This document shows, in pieces, positions 41,554-52,625 of a stretch of 64,000 bases of DNA; the stretch's first letter is position 1; each line of letters begins with the position of its first letter. Made by a program: the position numbers and the translations under genes. The notes under the pieces are model-generated. The model was not told the DNA's origin and did no database searches. It was given only the letters and a program-made list of their open reading frames with translations. The DNA comes from Nephrocerus scutellatus (Eukaryota; Arthropoda; Insecta; Diptera; Pipunculidae): the NCBI GenBank assembly GCA_947095585.1, contig OX352762.1, positions 25,706,669 to 25,770,668 on the forward strand. The letters run 5' to 3'.

Positions 41554-42466
41554 CACAAGGTGACAACACAACATAAAGGATAGCAGGGCAAATGCTGTAA
41601 AAGACTTTTAATTTTAAAAAATATACCAATTAAGTGTATTTGTTTGTGTGTGTAAATATTGTAATTTGTTAGTATTAGAAGATGGTAGTATGCAGTTTGT
41701 CCGTCATGCGAAATTTTTAATAATAGTCGTATAACTATATAAACATGACCAACAAACTAATTGAATGGCAGGGGCAACAACAAAAGCATACAAAAGAAAA
41801 ATCCTTCCAAGCCTTCAAGGAGGAATTTCATTGCATCAGATTATAAATGAGCTGTAGCCACTTGTATAAAGGACAGCACAAAAAAGCGTCGGCTGAGTAT
41901 TACGGAATTACCTGTTCAGCATTATAACGTGTTCAAAAAACCGAGAAAAAATAGTTTAACTAAAGCTAAAGGAGTGGCCATATGTTTAATGTGCTTCCTC
42001 GTTTTAATAATAGCCGACCACTGCGGTGATTCATATCCGGCGAACTTTTGTATGAGTGTTCTAAACCAACTGAGCGGGACTTTTGTTCGTGATATGTGTA
42101 CATGTCAAATGATAGCCTTGATGAGGTCGCATGGACGGAAATTTTTAATGTGATTTTTTGCTTAGATTGTTGCCTATATTTGAACGTACGAGTATATGAG
42201 TAACGTATGCTAGAAAAGTGGTAAAGCATGAATGTCTTAAATGTAAAAAAAAATTATTAGATGTGTTTAATTTATATATATAATTAATTTTAAGTTTTAA
42301 TATTAATAAATGACAGTGCTGCACTGCTAGTGAGCGCTGGCGCTCATTATTTATATTCAGTCACCTCAAAAGCGTTAATGAGTGAGCTTAGGTTAATATA
42401 TAAATAGAAGATTAAAATATTGGACACCAAACATTGTAGTTTTGTATTTTTTTTTAAATAGCTAAA
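41554..42466. other. Lipase 3' flank, unassigned
   Basis: It should contain the lipase 3' UTR. No AATAAA stands close after the stop; an AATATA variant near 41619 is the nearest candidate, weakly supported. Confidence 0.35.
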
Positions 42467-42750
42467 GACCCGGTGTCGTGGCTCAGTGGAAAAGCACGTG
42501 GTTACTGAGCAGGAGGTTCGTGGTTCGAATCCCAGTAACACAAAAAGTATTCTTCACGGTGTCCCACCTCTCGCGAATGGGTGACAAACGTTCCGAGAGT
42601 AATAACTTGTCGCGGAAAGCCTCTCATTTCGCCGTTCGGAGCCGGCCTTAAATTGTAGGTCCGTTCCATTTGTGTCCAAAAATATAAATGTCGCGAGGAG
42701 CTAGGCCTTGGACCGCAATGGTATGTCGAGCGAATATTATTATCATTAAG
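42467..42750 (+). repeat. tRNA-derived SINE
   Basis: Pol III internal promoter visible: A box TGGCTCAGTGG (42479-42489) and B box GGTTCGAATCC (42521-42531), spaced as in a tRNA. A non-tRNA body (CGAATGGGTGACAAACG, GGAGCCGGCCTTAAATTG) and an ATTATTATCATT tail follow. A tRNA cloverleaf does not close, so this is a SINE rather than a tRNA gene. A second, truncated copy is at 24985-25135. Confidence 0.82.
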
Positions 42751-42964
42751 GACCCGGCGTTATCCGGTCGGAAAAATATTGATTTGATACGAGTACTAAT
42801 CGCCCACAAACATGAACCTTCTCACCAAAACCACCCAAAAAATCTGCGCAAAAAAAACATCAAACACACCACCACAAAAAGAAAAAAAAAACACCCCCAC
42901 CCACCACTATTGGCGAAAAGGAGGGGCGTTACTCAAGCTTATGTGGGAAGCTGAAAGTGCTGTC

Positions 42965-43175
42965 AATGTAGTGTATTAGAATAGAAGAAAAGAGATCATT
43001 AATGAAGATAAGAATGAGTGTTAAAGACAAAACGTCTCCATTTATGCGGTGAATTTATGACTTGAAAACGTCCAAAAAAACTTCAATTGAGCGGTCAGAA
43101 AAAAGTACTCGTAACCAAATCAATGAAGCCGGTTTCCACCCACGTTATAAGCATGAACTTTTTACAAAAGACCTC
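42965..43175 (-). mobile_element. Jockey/CR1-like relic J4
   Basis: Heavily decayed match to 6925-7120 and 19500-19690 (GATCATTAATGAARATAAGA, AATTGAGCGGTC, ATAAGCATGAACTTTTTACA). Confidence 0.6.
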
Positions 43176-43349
43176 TTTTTCTTCCACGACTAGAAGAATA
43201 GAGTTTAAACACTTATTTTCCATTGTAGGACTAATAATAAGGAGAGAACAACACCTAACGTAGATAAGATATTAAAGCGAGCTTATCAGATCGCCATATA
43301 GATTGTTGTAATTCAGTCTTAACACTGAATTATCTTAAAAACCTAATAG

Positions 43350-43745
43350 TAACAAAAAATTCCAGACCCTATTGGCCAGATCCCAGAATTTCCATAGGAA
43401 CAAATCTTATAGTCGCATCTTAGTCCTACATACCGAATTTCATACGAGTCGCTTGAGAAATTGCTTGGTCCACAAAATTCCAGACCCTATTGGCCAGATC
43501 TCAGAATTTCCACAAGAACAAGGGTTATAGTCGCATCTTATTCCTACATACCGAATTTAATACGAATCGCTTGAGAAATGCCTTGATCTACAAAATTCCA
43601 GACCCTATTGGCCAGATCCCAGAATTTCCATAGGAACAAGTCTTAAAGTCGCATCTTAGTCCTACATACCGAATTTTATACGAATCGCTTGAGAAATGGC
43701 TTGGTCCACAAAATTACAGACCATAGTGGCCAGATTCCACAATTT
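43350..43745 (+). repeat. Family D tandem repeat (three to four units)
   Basis: Units at GAGAAA 43455, 43573 and 43691, exact period 118 bp; CCAGACCCTATTGGCCAGAT is well kept between units, more uniform than the arrays in lipase intron 1. Confidence 0.85.
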
Positions 43746-43754
43746 CCCAAAAAT

Positions 43755-43840
43755 TTTGGTTTTAAAAAAAATCATTTTTTTAAACGCGCCACATGCGTCA
43801 CATGCGCCACACGTGCCTCACGCGACACGCGCTAGCCTGA
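43755..43840. repeat. Family C scrap
   Basis: CGCGCCACATGCGTCACATG and CACACGTGCCTCACGCGACA, the CACGCG-rich part of family C. Confidence 0.5.
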
Positions 43841-44209
43841 CCAAATTTTGACTGGTAGAAGCCGACATACTAGTATACGAGTTCCTACCAAAAGCTTTCC
43901 ACTACGATAAAGACACGAGCTAATGTATTCTGCTATGCAAGTGACTAGACACACCCGTGTATCTATATTTAGTTGTTATTCAGTAGAAGCACTAATTTGT
44001 CTTAGAAGCTTAATAGTATGCAACGTTACATTAGCCATTTCGGGAATAGACTGAAAAAACCACATCTTACTTTGCAAACGTTCGTAAGCCGAGCGCTAGC
44101 CAATTGTTTGAAAACAAGTCCCATCAAAATTTGACGGGTAGAAGCCGAGATATACGACACGACGTATATCTCCTTCGGGCTCGTAATAATTAATTCGGCG
44201 TATGTGCAA

Positions 44210-44655
44210 AAGTTAATTTTTTGTTTGTTCAGTTTTATTTTAAAAATATTTAATAATTTTTAAATGTTTTTTAAATGCTTTTATATTAACATGCCTATGT
44301 GTTTCTTTCTTTCTTTCGGTTTACATGTCATTCTGTCACGCTTTTTTCATTCTAATGCTGTGAGTTGACGGTCTCGTACGATTTTTTGTGGAAGACTTTT
44401 CGGAGGCGGGTCTTGTGGGATGTTCTCATGGGGTCTTGATCTTAATCTTGGGATAAACCTCAAATGCTAAGCACTACTTCTTTTAAATTATGTGATTTTA
44501 TTAAGCCACAAATATTCCAGATTTCCATTAAAAACTTTCTAGAAATTTTCATTTATTTAATAACAGTTCTAAAAGTTGCTCCAGATCTACCACCTATTTT
44601 ATTTTCTACCTTTCAGGGGGTTAGTTATGCTTCAATAAAAGCTTTTTTTTTTGAA
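44210..44655 (-). repeat. Element B, compact copy
   Basis: Reverse-strand relative of 9400-11720: both flanks are present (GTGACAGAATGACATGTAAA; TAACTAACCCCCTGAAAGG; GGAAATCTGGAATATTTG), but only about 70 bp of CTCAAGACCCC-type array lie between them (44390-44455). Confidence 0.75.
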
Positions 44656-44810
44656 ATTTTTTGTTTATATAATTTTATTATTACTTTAAGTAGACTTTGC
44701 TAGTTGTGAAGTTGCGAATACCACAGTAACTGCACGAAATGAAGATTAAAAAAAAAATAAAAGAATTTAGAAAGAATTGTCACTTCTCACTTGACATATT
44801 TCAATTTAAG

Positions 44811-44942
44811 CTGTATTTTATTTGCCGAGGAATAAGGAATTACAACAACAATATTGCACTGTCTTATTCCTTCTTTGGAATAAGAAAACCACCTTCAAAT
44901 TCAAATTCTTATTCCTTATTCCTCGGCTAATAAAAAACGCCT
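44811..44942. mobile_element. MITE G, diverged copy
   Basis: TATTTTATTTGCCGAGGAAT and CTTATTCCTCGGCTAATAAA as inverted ends around the TCTTATTCC palindrome; relative of 30971-31111. No clear target duplication. Confidence 0.7.
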
Positions 44943-45174
44943 TTAACACATTTCAATTAATAGTTACCAAAAATTACAGATTTACAAAATTCAATGCAAT
45001 TATATTGAACTATAGACATTACAAAATGTTATTGAACTTGATGAATAAAGATGATTATATATACGAAAATATTTTTGAATTTTAAATAAAAATGGCTAAA
45101 TCTTGTTTTCAGGTTTATGAATTACATCTAATAAGACAACAAATTTTTGCAAGTTGCTAAAAATTATAAGGAGT

Positions 45175-45640
45175 TAACACGCCTCAGCAACCTCGATGCA
45201 AAACTTTATAAAATACCTTAAAAATATCAAGGGCAACATCTCTGTTACCAAATCTATCACCATCACCAAATTAATGAAAAACGTGGTTCCCCACTGTTTG
45301 GTGAGATATGCTATAAAAACACAATTAGAACGCTGCTATGAAATCCAAACTGCCGGTCACTATGATTCACGATTTTAACTTGCAAAGATCTTGTTTTGAA
45401 TATACAGTTTGTAAAAATTATATTTTCTAACTTCTCTGGAATAGTCCAGAAGAATAGGATAGATAGAAAAACTTACGCAATAATAATACCACCGTTAAAG
45501 AACACCTCTTTACAACTATTAGGAACATACCGTCTGATCAGCGGACTTAGGGCTCTGACAAATGTGCGAGTACGAATGCGTTACTGGCCAATGGAGTGTT
45601 CAGTACTCGAAGATACTGTCGAATGACTAGCGCAGTTTGA
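45175..45640 (-). mobile_element. Jockey/CR1-like relic J5
   Basis: Aligns with 19690-20240 on the same strand: GGTTCCCCACTGTTTGGTGAG, ATCCAAACTGCCGGTCACTAT, GTCCAGAAGAATAGGATAGA. Frames destroyed. Confidence 0.65.
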
Positions 45641-45754
45641 AAATTGTTTGGCCAAGTCTTTAGAACTGGAAGGACAATCTTTCGAATTGACAACGAGCCT
45701 GTGTTATTATTCGTTTAAATAATGACCAAAAATTTTAACTTATTTTTTGCGAAT

Positions 45755-48622
45755 TTTGGATGGCGCAGGATGGCGGTCAGCCATCAGCAGAATAAGGGAA
45801 TAACATAGAATGCTCTAGAATTGCAGGTGGCCGTAACTATCTCTGACTGGTGGAAGTGCGATCAAACTTCCACGTGGTGGCCGCCGGTAATTTTCCTCCA
45901 ATGCAGGAATGCATGAAAAATGGAATGATGTCTTACAAAAATCAGAATATGACATGTATTACAGCTGTCATGCAAGACATCATGTGCTCTGGGTGAGGTT
46001 TCTGTCATCAAAAGAATGAAACCCACCGTTATCGGCTTTAAAGCAATAAATGAACGGCTATGCACCCTTTGCATGCGGGGCAAATTTAAAAACATAAGCC
46101 TCATAAATGCTCACGCACCTACAGAGGATTACCCAGATGAAAAAGAAGAATTATTTGAATCAGTCGAACGGGAACTCCATGCCTGCACTCAGTACGATGT
46201 AAAAATCATTCTGGAGTATATGAATGCTAAAATAGGTGGGGAGCCAGTATTCAGGCAGTACATTGGCACCCATCCCTTACACGAGAACACTAATAACAAT
46301 GGACAACGTGTCATAGAGATGGCAGCAAGCAATAATTTGGTCGTTGCAAGTACAAGGTTTGCGCGTAAAAATATCCACACAGCTACCTGGGTATCTCCTG
46401 ATGGAGCGACTCACAACCAGATCGACCATGTTTTTTTTATAATTCGCGTATTGATAGACCGCCGCCACAACCCGAACCTTATGACGGTACGAATGTACCG
46501 AGGTGCTCCGAGCACGGATTACGTCACCACGAAAAACTGCATCCGCGAATCCGATTCGAGTCAACACGGCTGCCCTTCTCAACGAAGAGACCAGAAACAA
46601 CTACGGTCAAGCGATGGGACTCACCCTAAATGCAGGGAGAGTAAGTCATGGGGCTGAGATGTCTGGCATAGAAGAGAAATGGACACGCCTTATAAATACT
46701 GTCATTAGTACTGCAGACTTTATCTTAGGCAGAAGTCGTAGAGATCGGAACGACTGGTTCGATGGCGAATATAAGCAAGCGACTGAACGTAAGAATGTTG
46801 AGTACAGAGCAATGCAACAATCTCATAGAACGCGGAAACCCGAAGATGAAACTCAGAAGATATGCAAAAACAGTTCACCGGCGAAAGAAAGCAGGGAGAA
46901 GAATCTCGTCCGTGAACTAGAACAGTACAGAGATCAAGGACCGCACCAGGCGCGGAAGTTCTACCAAAGAGTCCGCGGTATGACGCAATATACACCGCGT
47001 TGTACATACTGCAAAGACAAAGAGGGTAATCTGATCGCCGATCTTAAAGGCATCTTAGAGCGATGGGAAGAGCACTTTCATGAGTTGCTAACTAAACTGA
47101 GGAATTGGAGGCTCCACCAATGACCGAAGATCATATTATGCTGCCGCCATCAAGAAAGACGAAGTTAGCAGAGCGATAAATCGGCTCAAAAATAATAAGG
47201 CCCTGGGATGTGATGAGATCCCAGCGGAACTTATAAAAATAGAAGGCCCCACATTACACAAAGCAATTCATGAAATAATAGTGCAAGTATGGGAGGAAGA
47301 AGCTATGCCAGAAGACTGGCGAAGAGGCGTCCTTTGCCCCATACATAAGAAGGGAGATATCACAAAATGCAGCAATTATCGTGGTATAACGTTGTTGAGT
47401 ACCGCGTATAAGATTTTCTCCTCTATCCTTCAAGACAGGATAGCCCCATACGCTAAAGTCATCATTGATCCATAACAGTGTGGCTTCATGTCAGGCAAAT
47501 CAACAACTGATCAGATTTACACCCTTAGGCAGGTGATGGAAAAATGTCTAGAGTTTAAAAACTCACTACACCATATTTTTATAGACTTTAAAGCCGCCTA
47601 TGATAGCATAGCCAGAGTAGACTTTATAAAGCCATGAGAGAATTCGGCATCCCAAATAAACTGACATGACTATGTAGTTTGACCATGACCAATTTTATAT
47701 GCCAAGTAAAAATATCCGGATCACTATCAAGCCCATTCAATATCTATAACGGGCTCCGACAATGGGATGGACTGGCCTTCGTCCTCTTCAACCTGGCGTT
47801 GGAGAAAGTGATCCGAGACTCTGACGTACCGGCGAGAGGAGCAATCCTCTATAAGTCCATTCAGATATTGGCTTACGCATGACGATATTGACATCGTTGG
47901 TAGGAATCGAAGATCTGTACAGGAAGCTTTCATTCAGATAGAGCAGGTGGCACGAAATCTTTGGCTACACATAAATGAGAGCAAAACAAAGTACATGGTG
48001 GCCACGTCTGCGAGTAGAAGATCCAACATTGGTCCCTCAATTCAAATAGTGGAGCTCGAATTTAAAGTTGTACAGTCCTTTAACTATCTCGGGTCAAGTG
48101 TAGCAGCCGATAACAGCATAGTACCAGAAATACGCGCACAGTTGCTTAAAACCAACAACTATAGTCTTTCAAGACTCTTCAAATCCAGGAACTTAACCAT
48201 AACATCCAACCAGCTAATATATAAGACAATGGTCATACCAGTACTTACATATGGATCCGAGACTTGGGTGCCTAGCAAAAAGCATTCTGACCTCTTAGCC
48301 AGAGAATTGTTGGCCCCGTATGTGAGGAAGGACGATTCCGGAGACTTATGAGCGTTACCGCGATGTCGACATCGTGAAGAAAATTAAGCTCGGTAAGCTC
48401 CGGTGGGCAGGACACCTAGCTCGAATGAACGAAGAGGATCCTGCTCGGAAATTTTTTTTTCGGTAGGATTTATGAAACACTACAGCGGAGCCGGCCAAAC
48501 CTATGCTGGAAGGTTGGCGTAGACCAGGACGCCCAGAGTTTGGGGATGCCAAGCTGGATGACATCGGCTGCGGGAGGCCAGGACCGGACCCCGGTTGTAG
48601 AGCCAAATATGATGATGATGGT
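45755..48622 (+). mobile_element. RTE-clade non-LTR element, longest copy
   Basis: AP endonuclease: ISLINAHAPTEDYPDEKEE, LEYMNAKIGG (the usual GDxNAK is altered), ASNNLVVASTRFARKNIHTA, THNQIDHVF (46100-46430). [71 protein letters not shown], then LAYA followed by an extra T that breaks YADD (about 47876-47890). C-terminus to NLTITSNQLIYKTMVIPVLT. It ends with GAGCCAAATATGATGATGATG. About eight breaks: a dead copy, but good enough to outline the family. Confidence 0.88.
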
Positions 48623-49352
48623 GTCTCGCAGAAGGTAACAATTCCGTTGATTTTACACAATTTACATAACCGGAATCCGAAGGAATACCTCTTTGTTCCA
48701 AGAAGCATCTTTGCATCTTCAATTCTACAATCCACATTTCTTCGGATTGGGAGACAGTTCTGAAAAGGATACCAATAAGATGGATGTTTGTGATCGTATC
48801 AGAAGTGACATCCACGTCCAGTTAACTCTTCCAAAGCAGTTTTAAGGCCGTCAAAGTAGTATTTCTCGTTAACATTTTTCCATACTCTTCTTTTAAAAGT
48901 CTATTTTTTTTTCAAGATGGACCTTAAATATAAGTTGATGAATTCATCAATGAATTTAGATTACTTTTGTATCGAAATTTCATGGTATCAGAATAGCTAA
49001 GTGCATTTCATTATCACTGCTCGTTTTTCTCTAATTTATCAATTAAAATATATTCTCGTCAATAACCACAAATAAAATTGTTTGCATATAAATAGGATTC
49101 GTTGCGCCAAAAGACGGTTCCCAATCGATTTTAAATAGTCAGCTAATTTGTAAAATGTACACACATGTACACCAAAATTATCGATATTTGCAACAGTAAA
49201 TTCAATCAAAAAGTCAATCAATCAATTTTTTAGGTGTACTGATAATCGACTCGGTGCTCCCCAACAACATAGGGAAATCACATGGCTCTAAATAACACTC
49301 GTTTTGTTGCTGTTGTCAGTAGTTTGCTATATTGGCAATACCAAGAGGTAAC
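48623..49352. other. Unassigned
   Basis: No credible gene or repeat between the RTE tail and the mariner. Confidence 0.35.
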
Positions 49353-49354
49353 TA

Positions 49355-50657
49355 ACGGGTGTTTTTTTAAGAGGTTGCCGATTTTTTTTTTGAATAAAAC
49401 ACATATAAAATTATGAAATGACCAAAATTTTTTTTATTTGGTAGATAATTTTTTGGCATTTAACATTTAAACACAATTTCTGGCATATGGCTACCACGAC
49501 TATTTTTCACAAATGTCATTCTGGAGGTCCAATTTTCCAGCACTTTTTCAAGCATTTGAGGGCGTATGTCAGCAATGACACGTTGAATATTGGTTTCCAA
49601 AGCGTCAATCGATTGAGGTTTATCCACATAAACCAATGACTTCACGTATCCCCACAAAAAGTAATCGAGTGGCGTCAAATCGCACGAACGCGGAGGCCAA
49701 TTCACCGGACCATTTCTCGAAATAATGTTGTCGTTGAAAGTTTCTTTCAATAAGTCGATTGTTTCACGTGCTGTATGGCAAGTGGCACCATCTTGTTGAA
49801 ACCACATTTCATCCATATCCATATCTTCAAGATTTGACAACAAAAACTCATTTAACATGGTTCTGTATCGATTTCCATTCACGGTAACGCGTCGTCCTTC
49901 CTCATTTTTAAAGAAATATGGACCGATGATCCCACCAGCCCATAGACCGCACCAAACAGTACATTTATCAGGATGCATTGGTAATTCTTGAACGGCGTGT
50001 GGATTATCTTTGCTCCAAATGCGACAATTTTGTTTGTTGACGTATCCATTTAACAAAAAATGCGCCTCATCACTGAAGAGAATTTTACGGTAAAAAAATG
50101 GATCTTCGTTCAATTGATTTAACGACCAATCACTGAATTCACGGCGCAAACGATGGTCGTGTGGCTTTAATTCTTGCACCAATTGAATTTTGTATGGCAC
50201 CAAACCCAAATCTTTACGTAAAATTTTCCATAAAGTCGATGGACAAAGTCCAATTTGCTGAGCACGACGACGAATCGATAAATTGTCGTTTTCTTCGACA
50301 CTGGCCTCAACGACAGCAATATTTTCTTCTGTACGAACTCTTCTCATTCTTGTCGGTGGCTTGGCATCCAAAAGAGTGAATGTAGACCGAAATTTGGTAA
50401 TTACGTTCTTTATGGTGGTTTCTGACGGACGATTATGTGCACCATAAAATTCACGAAGTGCTCTATAAACATTTTTAATTGAACACTGATTTTGAAAATA
50501 AATTTCCACGATTTGAAAACGTTGTTCTGGAGTTAACCTATTCATAATGATTTGCCAAACAATACTGAGTAGAAATGCCACTTTGAGCTGTCAAAACAAC
50601 TGTCATAAAATAAAACGACATCTATCGGAAAAACAAACCTCCTAAAAAAACACCCTT
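49355..50657 (-). mobile_element. Autonomous DD41D (rosa-type) mariner
   Basis: 1303 bp with TIRs ACGGGTGTTTTTTTAAGAGG (left) and, reversed, AAGGGTGTTTTTTTAGGAGG (right), flanked by TA (49353-49354 and 50658-50659). It contains one intact transposase gene. The MITEs at 40326-40925 share its ends and about 290 bp in all. Confidence 0.92.
49460..50545 (-). CDS. DD41D mariner transposase
   Basis: Cut-and-paste transposase of the Tc1/mariner (IS630) superfamily, 361 residues from MNRLTPEQ. An in-frame ATG 12 codons upstream (50581) is open too, but its codons are shared with the non-coding MITEs, so I prefer the inner start. N-terminal helix-turn-helix DNA-binding region (residues about 1-110), then the catalytic triad in SDEAHF (D159), QQDGATCH (D252) and LTPLDYFLWG (D294). 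Exactly 41 residues separate the last two Asp, the DD41D signature described for rosa in tephritid flies. C-terminus [16 protein letters not shown]. No stops or frameshifts, so probably functional or very recently so. Confidence 0.92.
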   Translation of the reverse strand: MNRLTPEQRFQIVEIYFQNQCSIKNVYRALREFYGAHNRPSETTIKNVITKFRSTFTLLDAKPPTRMRRVRTEENIAVVEASVEENDNLSIRRRAQQIGLCPSTLWKILRKDLGLVPYKIQLVQELKPHDHRLRREFSDWSLNQLNEDPFFYRKILFSDEAHFLLNGYVNKQNCRIWSKDNPHAVQELPMHPDKCTVWCGLWAGGIIGPYFFKNEEGRRVTVNGNRYRTMLNEFLLSNLEDMDMDEMWFQQDGATCHTARETIDLLKETFNDNIISRNGPVNWPPRSCDLTPLDYFLWGYVKSLVYVDKPQSIDALETNIQRVIADIRPQMLEKVLENWTSRMTFVKNSRGSHMPEIVFKC

Positions 50658-50659
50658 TA

Positions 50660-51619
50660 TATAGGAAAATGTGAAAAATCTGACAATTCATTGACAGTAT
50701 ACGAGTAGCAAAAACACTCACAGAAATCGTTGTATCCTGTGTGTTCCGTTGAATTAGCAATGTAAATTAAATAGGGTCGGGCTAGTTTTCATTGCAGCGA
50801 AAAAAGAACTAATAATATACTCGAGTGTAAAAAGCACGGTACTATTTTCGTTCTTTTCTATTTGGGGTCGAGCCAGTTGATTTACCGCTTTCAATTCCAA
50901 GAAAACTCCGATGGCGATTAAAGCGAATGCTTTCAAGCTGTTTTACTATTCTGATTAATCCATTAATAAACGAAATGAGTTCAAGAGTTCTTCTAGCTTT
51001 AATGCAGCATAATAATTTGTTATTTAATTTGCATAGTGGAAGTGAAAATTACTGAACTTAGAGCTTATTACTATGAAGCAGCAAAAAAAATAAAGCTTAC
51101 AAGGCGTGTAGTTACCGTGAGCTGAATTTCCATGATGAATTTAAGTTTAATGACAGGTCATATTGAAAGTTTATATTTTGATATTTTAGTCGATAAGGGT
51201 CTTGGTGTCAGATAATGTGATGCAAATATGATCACTAATTATAGAGAGTTTAAGAAAAGCTGTTGTGGTACTTCTGATTTCTACTTACATAAGGAAATTA
51301 ATCGTGGACGGATCCGTAGCGTAGCAATTAAGTTCGTAATGTAGTGCTTGATCTACCTCCTAGTTGTGGTCCCCGGGCAACTATGTGTATAAATCCTTAT
51401 ATATGTAGGTTAAAATTGCAAGTGCGAACGGTCTAGCGTTTCTAGTCTAGGTAACGTGGGTTAGTACCCTGCGGTACCGAAAAATGCCCTCTACTGAAAC
51501 CGGCACAACGCCTCGGATAAGTAATGATCGAATAATGACGAATTTTGGCTATTTCATCCGGACTAAGATTAGTTTCTGGAATGCTATGATTTCTTCAGCT
51601 GGAACGTGAGTTTCTTCGA
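50660..51619. other. Unassigned
   Basis: No gene or known element recognised. Confidence 0.35.
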
Positions 51620-52625
51620 TATAATTTTGGACATACTGAGAGTGAGTGAAGTAAGATGGTTCGACGCGGGAGAGTACCAATCCCCAACGTATAACACTGT
51701 GCTACTCTACTCCGGCAAACTCTCCGGCAGTCCCCGCCCCCCTGGAGTAGGTCTGCTGCTAACACCAACAGCACGCAGAGGCCTAATTTCCTGGCACACA
51801 CATGGTGATAGGATCTTATCGGCCAGATATCGGACTGGATGGGTATGGTACGGGATTATCACCTTATGGTAGCTTCTGTCCAGTTACGTACTGCATCAGT
51901 TTAAAGAATCCGCAATATCATCCAAATGCCTCGGTATAACATCGACCGGCTAAAGATCCCCTCAGTACGCCAACAATTAAGGGATCATTTATCACATGGA
52001 GTGGAAACAATCAGCAGCTCACTGCCGACAACCATCCAAGAACATTGAAAGGATGTGAAAAATGTTTTCAAATCTGCAGCGGAAAGTATTGTTGGTAGAA
52101 GCCAGGCAAGGCACATCACGTGGCTTGCCGAAGATATCTGGAGAGGCGGGTTGAAGAACGTAAGCTACTTAAAGCTCCTATAGTAGATACCCCAGCAGTA
52201 GCGATGATCGAGCTAGAGTCCCTGTATCGAATCAAAATGATAGAAGTGCAGCGAAGTGTAAGACGTGACAAACGTGATTGTATTAACAACCTCGCCTCAG
52301 ATCGTCCATGATATGGCGAAGCAATCGATCAGCTTAAACAACAAGCTGCGACTGTTCCATTCAAATGTTGAATCTGTGCTGTTGTATTGGTGCAGCACTT
52401 GGAAGGTGACCGCTACTATCACAAAAAGATTACAAACTTTCGTAAATAGGTGCCTATGGGACATCTTAAGGGTTATCTGGCCCAACCGTACCTCTAACGA
52501 ACATCTTTACCAGAGAACGGGTCAGGAACCAATAGGCACAACCATTAAACCACGGAAGTGGCAGTGGATTGGTCATACACTCCGAAAATCCAGTGTTAAT
52601 TACTTTGTTTCAATTACCTACTAAA
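51620..52625 (+). mobile_element. Non-LTR element with internal deletion: endonuclease start joined to RT C-terminus
   Basis: LRVSEVRWFDAGEYQSP and LLYSGKL..GVGLLLTPTA (51640-51840) are the start of an AP-type endonuclease (SEVRW box). From 52325 the strand reads NKLRLFHSNVESVLLYW, LQTFVNRCLWDIL and WQWIGHTLRKSS, the C-terminal part of an RT of the same general kind. The RT core is missing. Clade uncertain (RTE-like). Confidence 0.7.

Noticed and set aside
41966..42229. Small protein genes downstream of the lipase
   Set aside because: Short frames on both strands without domains, signal, or codon pattern; nothing supports coding.
42467..42540. A functional tRNA gene
   Set aside because: A and B boxes are good, but acceptor-stem ends do not pair and the body continues as a repeat also found at 24985; a SINE explains it better.
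50546..50581. Upstream ATG of the mariner transposase
   Set aside because: The extra 12 codons are also present in the non-coding MITEs and look like untranslated leader; the inner MNRLTPEQ start is preferred.
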